This document shows positions 1 to 5,737 of a DNA stretch of 5,737 nucleotides, one piece after another (the stretch's first letter is position 1; every line of letters starts with the position of its first letter). A program made the translations under genes and the position numbers. Origin of the DNA: an uncultured Bryobacterales bacterium. GTDB taxonomy: Bacteria; Acidobacteriota; Terriglobia; Bryobacterales; Bryobacteraceae. Location: assembly GCA_937859895.1 (NCBI GenBank), contig CALMAV010000033.1, positions 13,251-18,987 on the forward strand, in the 5' to 3' direction. Below the pieces are notes generated by a model, which saw only the letters and a program-made list of their open reading frames with translations, did not search any database and had not been told where the DNA came from.

Positions 1-1191
1 GGGCGTTACAAGGACGCCGGTGATGTTTTCTCAAAGACGGCAATGAGCCCCGAAACTCGGGAAGTTCTTGGCACGGTCCTGGACCAAATCTTTGGCGACT
101 TCTGCTCCTCGGTCGGACAAGGGCGTCATAAGAGCGCCGACGATATACGAATGCTGGTAGACCTTGGTCCTTTCACCGCAGACCAGGCAAAAGCGACCGG
201 ACTGGTGGACGAATTAGGATACGAAGACAATGTTTTTACGGCACTAAAGCAGAAGGTCGGCAACAAGAGTCTGAATCGGGTTCCTCTACGAACTTACTTT
301 CAGGCTGCTCAAGCCAAGGGTGACCGTGTTGCCCTGCTTGTGGGCGAAGGCGACATTTTGCGCGGCAGCACCTCTGACGATGCTTATAGCAATCAAAGCG
401 TTATCTCATCGGGTTCGTTCAGCAAAATTGTACGGCAGGTTCGAAACGACAGCAGCATCAAAGGCGTGATCTTGCGAGTGGATTCTCCGGGCGGCGACGC
501 TGTAGCTTCCGACGAGATCCTTCACGAGTTGAAGCTGCTCAGTGCAGCTAAGCCGCTTGTTATCTCTATGTCGGACCTGGCTGCTTCAGGCGGCTACTTC
601 ATCAGCATGACTGGCGATCCGATCTTGTCTTACCCGAATACCATCACCGGTTCCATTGGGGTGCTTTACGTGCGGCCTAACGTCCATGGCCTCTATGAGA
701 AATTGGGTATTCAGCAGGAAGGTATCTCGCGCGGTAAGTTTGCCGATCTCGATTCGCTTTACACGCCGCTCTCTGATGCCGCTCAACAGAAGCTGCATGA
801 TGAGATTGCCGGCACTTATCACTCGTTTGTGACGAAGGTGGCAACGGCGCGCAAGAAGAACTATGACCAGATTGATACGTTAGCGCAAGGCCGGGTCTGG
901 ATGGGCACGCAGGCGCAGAACAACGGGCTGGTGGATGAACTGGGCGGGCTGAATGAGGCAGTCGCTCGCGTCCGTCAGAAGGCTCATCTTTCCCCGAATG
1001 GCGAAACAAATCTGGTGATGTTTCCGCCGCGGCGAACTCTGTTTGAGTTCCTAACTAACACACCTCCTGAGCAAGCTGCTGAGGCGTACGCTCTCGCAAA
1101 AGTACAATCGCACTTAGGAAACTTGCCTGGACCGGCAGCACTCAAGGGAGGTTTGCTGAACATCCTGCCGCTCTCCATTTCAGTTCACTAA
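1..1191 (+). CDS. sppA: Signal peptide peptidase SppA, long (67K) type, 5' end missing
   Basis: Membrane-anchored serine protease that degrades signal peptides left in the membrane after secretion; it uses a Ser/Lys dyad. The reading frame is open from the first base, so the start and the membrane anchor lie to the left; 396 residues are visible of a family usually around 600. Numbered from the window edge, the motif GRYK holds Lys4 (bases 10-12), equivalent by family pattern to the catalytic lysine of the N-terminal repeat. The motif DLAASGGYF holds Ser196 (bases 586-588), the nucleophile of the C-terminal repeat. Other family marks are DSPGG (about 161-165), GSIGV, LYEKLGI and GRVWMG..A...GLVDELGG. 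The last 50 or so residues are a less conserved tail. Stop TAA at 1189-1191 overlaps the ribosome binding site of the next gene, so the two are probably co-transcribed. The internal ATG at 43 is not the start, because conserved family sequence precedes it. Confidence 0.95.
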   Translation, partial: GRYKDAGDVFSKTAMSPETREVLGTVLDQIFGDFCSSVGQGRHKSADDIRMLVDLGPFTADQAKATGLVDELGYEDNVFTALKQKVGNKSLNRVPLRTYFQAAQAKGDRVALLVGEGDILRGSTSDDAYSNQSVISSGSFSKIVRQVRNDSSIKGVILRVDSPGGDAVASDEILHELKLLSAAKPLVISMSDLAASGGYFISMTGDPILSYPNTITGSIGVLYVRPNVHGLYEKLGIQQEGISRGKFADLDSLYTPLSDAAQQKLHDEIAGTYHSFVTKVATARKKNYDQIDTLAQGRVWMGTQAQNNGLVDELGGLNEAVARVRQKAHLSPNGETNLVMFPPRRTLFEFLTNTPPEQAAEAYALAKVQSHLGNLPGPAALKGGLLNILPLSISVH

Positions 1192-1196
1192 GGAGA
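1190..1196 (+). promoter_or_regulatory. Ribosome binding site for the GTG-started membrane protein gene
   Basis: AAGGAGA overlaps the last bases of the sppA stop codon and sits 7 nt before the GTG at 1204. This near-consensus Shine-Dalgarno fixes the GTG start of the downstream gene and suggests linked translation with sppA. Confidence 0.8.
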
Positions 1197-1203
1197 CGAG
1201 ACG

Positions 1204-2214
1204 GTGACACTTGCAAGGCAACCTGCGGTTAGGCTCACGGCTGCTATTGTTCTGTCCATCTACACGGCGATCTACTTTGTCAACCATAGTGCCCGTGGTC
1301 TGGCTCATCCCGATTGGGTGGGTGCGGCATCTTTGTTCGACCTGACGATCACCCTTTCCGGAGCCTTTTATTTCCTGTTGGTTCGTCGTGGTTATGCCTC
1401 GTGGTTTACCCTGACCGCGGTGGCAACATGTTCTTTGCGCGCTTCGGCCTATCTTGTGCCAAGTGTAGGCTCGCAGACTGGTTGGCTTCGGTGGATAAGC
1501 GTGCCATTGGAACTGCTGGTAGTCGCGAAGGTGTTGACGAAGCTTCGGAGCAAGCCGGGCGGGGAAGACCCGTTGACTCGGATTCGTTCGGCTGTCGCTG
1601 CTGCCATCCCATATCGGAAGTTAGCGCATGTCGTAGCAATAGAAGTCGCGGTTCTCTACTACGCGCTATTCTCGTGGCGGTCTAAGCCTGAAGAAAGAGG
1701 CAATGCTGTTGCGTTCTCGTATGCAGAGGCAAGTGGCTACTCGACAATAAGTCTTCTTCTCGTGCTGGGCATCGTGTGCGAAGCTGTGCCGCTTCATTTC
1801 GTCCTACTCCGCTTCAGCCATCTAGCCGCTTGGATATGGACTGCGCTGGATGGATATGCTCTGCTCGGGGCATTGGCCATTCTCCGCTCGACGAAGCTTC
1901 GAACCATCGTAGTGAATGATGAAAGCTTGCTCGTTCGTATCGGCATTCTCAGTGAGGCAAAGATTCCGCTCAGTGACATTGCCAGCTGTGTACAGATCTC
2001 TCGGGGCGCACTGCTGCCTAAGTCCAACTACTGGAACACTACCGTCTTGGGCGAGCCTCAACACCTGATTGAACTTCATCGGCCAGTTACAGTCGTTACA
2101 CTGTGGCGTCAGCATAGACAAGTAACGCGCGTTGGTGTTGCAGTTGACGAGGGCAGCGCCTTTGCAGCCCTACTGATCAGAAAAGCCAGTGCGGTACGCT
2201 TCCCTCGTGATTGA
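1204..2214 (+). CDS. Multi-pass membrane protein with C-terminal PH-like domain
   Basis: I do not recognise a named family for the full protein (336 aa). Hydrophobic segments lie near residues 10-27, 40-61, 66-85 (weaker), 92-112, 140-158, 178-198 and 206-227, giving six or seven membrane helices. From about 230 to 325 the chain becomes soluble. It begins TIVVNDESLLVRIGILSEAKIPLSDIASC, the beta-strand pattern seen at the start of bacterial PH (bPH) domains: a 'D..L.VR.G.L....IPLSDI' run. bPH-bearing membrane proteins are generally of unknown molecular role, so none is assigned. The GTG start is supported by a strong AAGGAGA 7 nt upstream. The gene follows sppA by 12 nt on the same strand, consistent with an operon and an envelope-related job. 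It ends TGA only 2 nt from the stop of the convergent gene. Membrane topology is well supported; the PH-like assignment is a pattern reading, moderately sure. Confidence 0.85.
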   Translation: MTLARQPAVRLTAAIVLSIYTAIYFVNHSARGLAHPDWVGAASLFDLTITLSGAFYFLLVRRGYASWFTLTAVATCSLRASAYLVPSVGSQTGWLRWISVPLELLVVAKVLTKLRSKPGGEDPLTRIRSAVAAAIPYRKLAHVVAIEVAVLYYALFSWRSKPEERGNAVAFSYAEASGYSTISLLLVLGIVCEAVPLHFVLLRFSHLAAWIWTALDGYALLGALAILRSTKLRTIVVNDESLLVRIGILSEAKIPLSDIASCVQISRGALLPKSNYWNTTVLGEPQHLIELHRPVTVVTLWRQHRQVTRVGVAVDEGSAFAALLIRKASAVRFPRD

Positions 2215-2216
2215 AT

Positions 2217-2732
2217 TCAGCGCTTGTTGCCTCGAACGTATACGAGAGCCACGATCGTTCGGTTGCCCTCTCTCTTGATTGAGACGTTATGTTGATTGTC
2301 GTTACTGCCTGCTTTCAGCAGCGTTCCACCGGCGTCCGGTTTGTCACTCTCGCAAGTAAGTTCGTTGCGGCTGCCGCGCTTGCCGGATCTTGCATCAGCA
2401 TCCTTGCAGTCCAGCACGGGCCCGTACTTGCTCAGCGCATTCCTGTAAAAATCTTTGATCTTGTCGGGCGAAGCAGGGGACTCCAGCTTGATTACCGCGA
2501 GCTTGAAACCTGTCCCACCTCCGCCCCAAGCACCGAATTGAACAGATGAACTGCTGTCCGAATCTTCTTTGTACGGACGCGCCCCAGGGTAGAGCGGCAA
2601 GCCGACGTCCTCGGGTTTAACAGTTTTGCTAATGGTCACTCCAGCCCCATCTGGATCCTGAACTGTGCAATCAGCATTTGGAACGGCCAATACTGAAAGC
2701 GCTGCTATGGCAAACACAAACGGATGATGCAC
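2217..2732 (-). CDS. Secreted protein of unnamed family (signal peptide, PLYPGA motif)
   Basis: Predicted exported protein of 171 aa; I recognise no characterised function. Residues 1-20 look like a signal peptide: two His, a hydrophobic core FVFAIAALSVLAV, and a likely signal peptidase I cut after PNA at 20. It does not look like a good lipobox, although Cys22 follows soon after. The mature part contains GLPLYPGARP (44-53), a Gly-rich turn GAWGGGGTGF (67-76), then SPDKIKDFYRNALSKYG (88-104). This 'PLYPGA ... IKDFYR.AL.KYG' arrangement recurs in many exported proteins of unknown function, in my recollection often from Acidobacteria. Cys109 and Cys127 could form a disulfide in the periplasm. 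The start chosen is GTG at 2732, because GGGAGGAG lies 5 nt upstream. The frame is open further up to a TTG at 2822, but that has no ribosome binding site and would bury the signal peptide. Confidence 0.85.
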   Translation of the reverse strand: MHHPFVFAIAALSVLAVPNADCTVQDPDGAGVTISKTVKPEDVGLPLYPGARPYKEDSDSSSSVQFGAWGGGGTGFKLAVIKLESPASPDKIKDFYRNALSKYGPVLDCKDADARSGKRGSRNELTCESDKPDAGGTLLKAGSNDNQHNVSIKREGNRTIVALVYVRGNKR

Positions 2733-2737
2733 GCAAA

Positions 2738-2745
2738 CTCCTCCC
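2738..2745 (-). promoter_or_regulatory. Ribosome binding site deciding the GTG start at 2732
   Basis: On the minus strand the sequence reads GGGAGGAG, then TTTGC, then GTG. This strong Shine-Dalgarno at 5 nt spacing selects the GTG, which opens directly onto the signal peptide, over the upstream in-frame TTG at 2822. Confidence 0.8.
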
Positions 2746-2879
2746 GTGTGACTACGACGAGGGGTCACTGAAAGTTCCTGGCGAATGAGTGAAAGTGGCA
2801 AAAACAGGGCGGGGATCGCCAAACGTTATAGCTTTCAGCGGGACTTATGTATCGCATGCAAGTCAGGTAGGAAAGAGGA

Positions 2880-2929
2880 CAACAGTCCAGGTAAACCGGC
2901 TGTACAGAGGCGGCTTACCTGGACAGTTG
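2880..2929 (-). terminator. Strong hairpin after gap, probable transcription terminator
   Basis: A 50-bp interrupted palindrome. The outer arms CAAC/GTTG (2880-2883, 2926-2929) pair. After one A/A mismatch the perfect 10-bp arms GTCCAGGTAA (2885-2894) and TTACCTGGAC (2915-2924) pair, and imperfect pairing continues inward (CCG/CGG, then CT/AG). In the minus direction it begins 12 nt after the gap stop codon and is followed by pyrimidine-rich TCCTCTTTCCT instead of a clean T run. Position favours termination of gap transcripts; the poor T tract leaves open an mRNA-stabilising hairpin or a dispersed palindromic repeat. Confidence 0.55.
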
Positions 2930-2941
2930 CGTAAACTGAAA

Positions 2942-3949
2942 CTAAAGGCCCTTGCTGCTCAGGAACGAAACCAGATCCACAACGCGGTTTGAGTAGCCCC
3001 ATTCGTTGTCGTACCAGGCAATTACCTTCACCAGGGTTCCCTTTAGAACTTTGGTAAGTTCCGCATCCACGATGGCACTATGTGGATTGTTCAACATGTC
3101 AGTGGAGACAACAGGCTCTTCCGTGTAGTCCATAATGCCTTTGAGCGAGCCTTCGGACGCCTTCTTCAACTCGCCATTGACTTCGGCGCTGGTTACCTGC
3201 TTCTGCAAGACGGCCACGAAGTCCACAACAGACACGTCTGGAGTCGGTACGCGCATTGAATAGCCATCCAATTTCCCCTTCATCTGAGGAAGCACTAAAC
3301 TCAGCGCCTTGGCTGCACCTGTCGATGTCGGAATCATGTTCAGACCCGCAGCACGGGCGCGGCGCAGGTCCTTATGCGGGAAATCCAATACATTCTGGTC
3401 GTTGGTATAGCTGTGGATCGTCGTCATAGACCCCATTTCAACTCCAAACGCCTCATCCAGAACCTTCACTACGGGAGCAAGGCAATTTGTTGTACAGGAG
3501 GCATTCGAGATGATGTTGTGGCTCTCGGGCTTATACATATCGTTGTTCACGCCCAGCACAAGCGTGACGTCTTCGTTCTTAGCCGGAGCTGAGATGATCA
3601 CTTTCTTGACCGAACCGCGCAGGTGCTTCTTGGCATCCGCAGCTTCGGTAAAGCGACCGGTAGATTCCACCACGACCTGTACGCCCAGACTTGGCCAATC
3701 GATCTCGGCCGGATCCTTAGTCGCGAAAATCTTAATTGGCTTGCCCGCAACGTGGATGGTGTCTCCGTCTACCCGGATCTCCTCTTTCAGCTGACCCAAA
3801 ATCGAATCGTACTTGAGCAAGTGAGCTAGCGTTGCAGTGTCTGTTAGATCGTTAGCAGCAACAAATTCGATATCCGGATTATGCAGGCCGGCTCTGACTA
3901 CATTTCGACCAATACGGCCAAAGCCGTTGATTCCTACCCTAGTTGGCAT
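2942..3949 (-). CDS. gap: Glyceraldehyde-3-phosphate dehydrogenase, NAD-type, class I
   Basis: Cytosolic glycolytic enzyme that oxidises glyceraldehyde 3-phosphate to 1,3-bisphosphoglycerate with NAD+ and phosphate. The 335-aa length is normal for the family and the protein looks complete. The N-terminal Rossmann domain carries GFGRIGR (9-15), and AANDLTD puts Asp34 where NAD-preferring enzymes hold the adenosine ribose. The catalytic Cys152 lies in SNASCTTNC (codon 3494-3496) and His179 in TTIHSYT (codon 3413-3415). Then come the S-loop region HKDLRRARAAGLNMIPTSTGAAKA (192-215), RVPTPDVSVVD (233-243) and the C-terminal WYDNEWGYSNRVVDL (312-326). The ATG start is at the usual place for the family; its ribosome binding site is weak (AGAAG 3 nt upstream). 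No pgk follows: the gene is flanked by a divergent gene upstream and a hairpin downstream, so it is probably transcribed alone. Cofactor preference is inferred from sequence only. Confidence 0.97.
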   Translation of the reverse strand: MPTRVGINGFGRIGRNVVRAGLHNPDIEFVAANDLTDTATLAHLLKYDSILGQLKEEIRVDGDTIHVAGKPIKIFATKDPAEIDWPSLGVQVVVESTGRFTEAADAKKHLRGSVKKVIISAPAKNEDVTLVLGVNNDMYKPESHNIISNASCTTNCLAPVVKVLDEAFGVEMGSMTTIHSYTNDQNVLDFPHKDLRRARAAGLNMIPTSTGAAKALSLVLPQMKGKLDGYSMRVPTPDVSVVDFVAVLQKQVTSAEVNGELKKASEGSLKGIMDYTEEPVVSTDMLNNPHSAIVDAELTKVLKGTLVKVIAWYDNEWGYSNRVVDLVSFLSSKGL

Positions 3950-3977
3950 ATTCTTCTAGTTTACGGGGGTGCGACTT

Positions 3978-4005
3978 AAAGGCGGCTTGCAGGTCTAGCC
4001 GCTTT
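3978..4005. promoter_or_regulatory. Inverted repeat in the gap / small-protein divergent intergenic region
   Basis: AAAGGCGGCT (3978-3987) and AGCCGCTTT (3997-4005) pair as a 9-bp stem with one bulged G around a 9-nt loop. It lies 28 nt upstream of the gap start and 43 nt upstream of the preferred start of the divergent gene. It could be a hairpin in the leader of either transcript or a protein-binding site. I could not place convincing -35/-10 promoter boxes for either gene. Confidence 0.35.
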
Positions 4006-4048
4006 GGCAAACCAGTGTGAAAGGGGCGAAGATTTAGGCTGCGGCTGT

Positions 4049-4387
4049 ATGGAGTTGACAGAGCTGTTTCGTCCTGTTGGACAGCGAGAATATGAGTTGA
4101 TTGCGGCGACCGGCTTTCGGCGTTTTCCCTCCCGCTTACGGGAGCAGCCGTTCTTCTACCCAGTTACAAACGAAAACTACGCCAACCAAATCGCACGAGA
4201 CTGGAACACCAAAGATCCCGCGTCAGGATATGTGGGCTATGTATTGCGATTCCACGTACGATCAAAGTATTTGGAGCAGTATCCAGTTCGCACTGTCGGC
4301 GCAACCATGCATCAGGAGTATTGGATACCAGCAGCACATCTCGACCGCTTTAATAACGAAATTCAGGGTTTGATTGAGTTGGCCTAG
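4049..4387 (+). CDS. Small protein of the 'ADP-ribosylation/crystallin J1' annotated group
   Basis: A 112-aa soluble protein without signal peptide or membrane helix. The pattern RPVG..E..LI..TGFR.FP.RL..QPFFYPV (8-39), then NYANQIARDWN (43-53), GYVGYVLRF (60-68) and HQEYWIPAAHLDRFN (88-102) matches, from memory, short bacterial proteins often auto-named 'ADP-ribosylation/crystallin J1'. No experimental function is known to me. The spacing of an early Arg8, a YA..IA.dW helix and a late Glu90 before 'WIPA' resembles the layout of ADP-ribosyltransferase folds; that is inference. The ATG at 4049 is chosen because family similarity starts there (MELTELFRPVG). The frame extends to a TTG at 4004, but the added residues look unconserved and Cys-rich, and neither start has a good ribosome binding site. 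It is divergent from gap and convergent with the gene at 4442. Confidence 0.8.
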   Translation: MELTELFRPVGQREYELIAATGFRRFPSRLREQPFFYPVTNENYANQIARDWNTKDPASGYVGYVLRFHVRSKYLEQYPVRTVGATMHQEYWIPAAHLDRFNNEIQGLIELA

Positions 4388-4397
4388 TTGCTTTCGG

Positions 4398-4446
4398 GCT
4401 AAGCAGTAAACCATTCTCAATGACTTTAAAAAAGTTTACCCTTAGC
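4398..4446. terminator. Hairpin between convergent genes, possible two-way terminator
   Basis: GCTAAG-CA-GTAAAC (4398-4411) pairs with GTTTAC-C-CTTAGC (4434-4446): 12 base pairs with a small internal loop, around a 22-nt loop. It begins 10 nt after the stop of the small protein, and its right arm contains the TAA stop of the minus-strand gene (4442-4444). The A run lies inside the loop, and no T run follows in either direction, so intrinsic termination would be atypical. A smaller nested hairpin, ACTTT/AAAGT (4423-4435), competes with it. Confidence 0.45.
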
Positions 4447-5221
4447 GCGGTGGCGGCAAGGGCGGTGAAGTCATACCGCCAACATTGGCGTAGCTTTCGC
4501 TTATCTTCACAACCTTGCCTTCGCTAAAGCGCACGAAGGTCATCTTGCCAGGAGGGTCGCCGTAAATCCAATCTTCCATCTCATCGCCCTGGCCGTTGGA
4601 CTCACGGCTTTTGTTGCGTGGCTTGCCCAGAGCCAGCAGAACCTGATCTTTGTCCATGCCTTCTAGCGCCCGTTGCTCTTTAATCGCCTTCTGCACGGGT
4701 GCCGGAAGCTTGTCCATATACTGTTCAGACGCAGAGTGCTTCTCAAAGTCGAATATCGGCCCCAGCATCTGCCTGATCTCGGCTGCCTTTATCGACGGCA
4801 CGCTACCTGGAAACACCAACGCGATGTTGGAGCCGGTCGCAGTCTGCCCGTTTTGCCCAGTGGAAACAGGCGATGTACCATTTCCCATACCCACCTGGAC
4901 ATGGTCATACCAATGGCCAGATTTAGTTCCGCCATTAATCTGGAGAGTGATCCGGTTCCCCTCAATTCCTACGTTGGTGATCTGTACTTCATCACCTACC
5001 CGCGCCGCTGGACCATTCTCCTGCATGGCTTTATCCCAACTGCGCTGATCGAATAAACCGTCGCTTTTGAAGACCAACGCTCTCTTGGACCGGGGCAGCG
5101 CAATTTTCATGGTTGCGAATTCTGCATTCAGGCCGCGCTCAATTTCCAGTCGCTCGTCAAAGCTGAGCTTGTCGGCGCGAAGATGGAAAGGGACTGCCCC
5201 TAGAAGAAAAGCAGCGACCAC
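4442..5221 (-). CDS. Secreted protein with BamE/SmpA-like C-terminal domain
   Basis: Predicted exported protein of 259 aa if started at GTG 5221. A hydrophobic stretch VAAFLLGAV and likely cut after HLRA (16) make a signal peptide. The next part, LSFDERLEIERGLNAEFATMKIALPRSKRAL (19-49), opens a region I know only from exported acidobacterial proteins of unknown role. Residues 70-140 look beta-rich, with a Gly/Ser/Thr-rich segment (111-131). Residues 176-243 (VQKAIKEQRALEGMDKDQVLLALGKP ... WIYGDPPGKMTFVRFSEGKVVKI) follow the pattern of BamE/SmpA-like outer-membrane domains: two helices, 'G.....V...LG.P', then strands. The end is Pro-rich (TSPPLPPPR). BamE itself assists outer-membrane protein assembly; that role is not implied here. 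The start is uncertain: GTG 5221 lacks a ribosome binding site, and hydrophobic coding continues upstream to QRSVLVAAV. The in-frame ATG at 5386 lies inside the protease gene and adds a Trp/Arg-rich, unlikely N-terminus. Confidence 0.8.
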   Translation of the reverse strand: MVAAFLLGAVPFHLRADKLSFDERLEIERGLNAEFATMKIALPRSKRALVFKSDGLFDQRSWDKAMQENGPAARVGDEVQITNVGIEGNRITLQINGGTKSGHWYDHVQVGMGNGTSPVSTGQNGQTATGSNIALVFPGSVPSIKAAEIRQMLGPIFDFEKHSASEQYMDKLPAPVQKAIKEQRALEGMDKDQVLLALGKPRNKSRESNGQGDEMEDWIYGDPPGKMTFVRFSEGKVVKISESYANVGGMTSPPLPPPR

Positions 5222-5229
5222 TGCCGCTA

Positions 5230-5737
5230 CTAAAACAGATCGTTGACACTGGGCGCCACCATGGCCGTCTGGGGTTGCACCGGTGCCTTCGCCAGAGCGT
5301 AGAACAGTCCGATGCCGAAGATCGTCGCCAGCAATCCACCTTCCGGCCCATAGTCGCCACCGCTCCAGATTGGCGCTAAATCCCATCGGTAAACGTACCT
5401 CGTTACCTCAATTGTAAGCCCGCTCAGGCTGACGCCAAAGAGAGGAAGAACAGCATTCCAGCCGAAATGCAGGCCGATGGGGAGCCATAAATCGCGGCTT
5501 CGCAAAAACGCAAACCCGAGCAGGATACCCCAGATAACAGTGTTGATAATGCCCAACCTGGAAGAGCTTGGGTTGGAGCTATGAGCCAGGCCGAAAAGTA
5601 TGCCAACGGGAAGAATCGTCGCGAATGGCCCCAACTTTTCTACAAGAAGCTGGAACGCATAGCCCCGAAAAATCAATTCTTCTCCGGTAGCAGCTACGAG
5701 CAGGGTTAGCAGGTAGAATCCGATAGTCACCCAGCTC
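5230..5737 (-). CDS. CPBP-family (CAAX-type) intramembrane metalloprotease, N-terminus missing
   Basis: Membrane protease of the CPBP/Abi (Rce1-related) family; bacterial members are variously linked to peptide processing or immunity, and no substrate can be named here. The frame runs off the right edge, so only the C-terminal 168 or so residues are visible. Numbering from the GTG at 5730, all three family motifs are present: EELIFR (Glu17, Glu18, Arg22; codons 5665-5682), FGLAH (Phe46-His50) and HFGWN (His88-Asn92). These residues form the active site in the family. Several helices are evident (1-16, 36-50, 60-78, 84-100), with a final helix LLATIFGIGLFYALA and a short polar tail ending NDLF. 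The GTG at 5730 is probably internal, since hydrophobic sequence precedes the EE motif and the family has further helices upstream. It ends in tandem stops TAG TAG (5227-5232), and the next gene starts within 10 nt, suggesting an operon. Confidence 0.93.
   Translation of the reverse strand, partial: SWVTIGFYLLTLLVAATGEELIFRGYAFQLLVEKLGPFATILPVGILFGLAHSSNPSSSRLGIINTVIWGILLGFAFLRSRDLWLPIGLHFGWNAVLPLFGVSLSGLTIEVTRYVYRWDLAPIWSGGDYGPEGGLLATIFGIGLFYALAKAPVQPQTAMVAPSVNDLF

Noticed and set aside
1314..1685. Open frame of 123 codons on the plus strand
   Set aside because: It is out of frame inside the membrane protein gene and rich in Cys/Arg/Ser, as expected of a shadow frame.
2289..2549. Open frame of 86 codons on the plus strand with a signal-peptide-like hydrophobic stretch
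   Set aside because: It lies wholly antisense to the secreted-protein gene at 2217-2732, which has a strong ribosome binding site and family motifs; the hydrophobicity is a by-product of the opposite strand's codons.
2733..2822. Upstream extension of the secreted-protein gene to the TTG at 2822
   Set aside because: It has no ribosome binding site and would place 30 residues before a good signal peptide, whereas GTG 2732 has GGGAGGAG at ideal spacing.
2789..2992. Open frame of 67 codons on the plus strand across the gap 3' region
   Set aside because: It runs through the long palindrome and into the antisense of gap, and has no recognisable motif or ribosome binding site.
4004..4048. TTG start at 4004 for the small divergent protein
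   Set aside because: The 15 extra residues do not fit the family's start, include three Cys, and the TTG lies within the inverted repeat at 3978-4005.
4650..5056. Two overlapping plus-strand frames of 127-132 codons
   Set aside because: Both are antisense to the BamE-like gene, whose minus-strand product shows a coherent domain pattern; neither plus frame shows a motif.
5222..5386. Upstream extension of the BamE-like gene to the ATG at 5386
   Set aside because: The extension would overlap about 157 nt of the protease gene in another frame and encodes a Trp/Arg/Gly-rich sequence before the signal peptide, unlike an exported protein.
5230..5737. CPBP protease as part of a bacteriocin-immunity or defence cassette
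   Set aside because: No bacteriocin precursor, transporter or defence gene is visible nearby, and CPBP proteins are common in ordinary chromosomal settings.

Overview
The window reads as ordinary bacterial chromosome with seven genes, two of them cut by the window edges. The combination of a long-form SppA, two periplasmic proteins without named families, a class I GAPDH and moderately GC-rich codon use resembles soil Acidobacteriota (Terriglobia). That assignment is an inference from protein flavour and was not tested by a search. I see no rRNA, tRNA, CRISPR array, insertion sequence or phage gene.

Layout from left to right. Positions 1-1191 (+) hold the C-terminal two thirds of signal peptide peptidase SppA, with both catalytic residues present. 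A multi-pass membrane protein with a C-terminal PH-like domain follows after 12 nt (1204-2214, +), probably in the same operon. A secreted protein of unnamed family (2217-2732, -) meets it tail to tail with only 2 nt between the stops. Next comes a monocistronic NAD-type glyceraldehyde-3-phosphate dehydrogenase (2942-3949, -), followed by a strong hairpin. Divergent from it is a small cytosolic protein (4049-4387, +) of the group often auto-named 'ADP-ribosylation/crystallin J1'. It converges on a secreted protein with a BamE/SmpA-like C-terminal domain (4442-5221, -), and a hairpin lies between the two stops. Upstream of that gene, and nearly abutting it, is the C-terminal part of a CPBP (CAAX-type) intramembrane protease (5230 to the window edge, -).

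The genes do not form an evident single pathway. The theme at both ends is the cell envelope: two membrane proteases, a PH-like membrane protein and two exported proteins, with a glycolytic housekeeping gene in the middle. I find no convincing new system. The points most worth a second look are the 50-bp interrupted palindrome after gap, the possible ART-like catalytic residues in the small divergent protein, and the start of the BamE-like gene, whose signal-peptide coding appears to begin inside the end of the protease gene.
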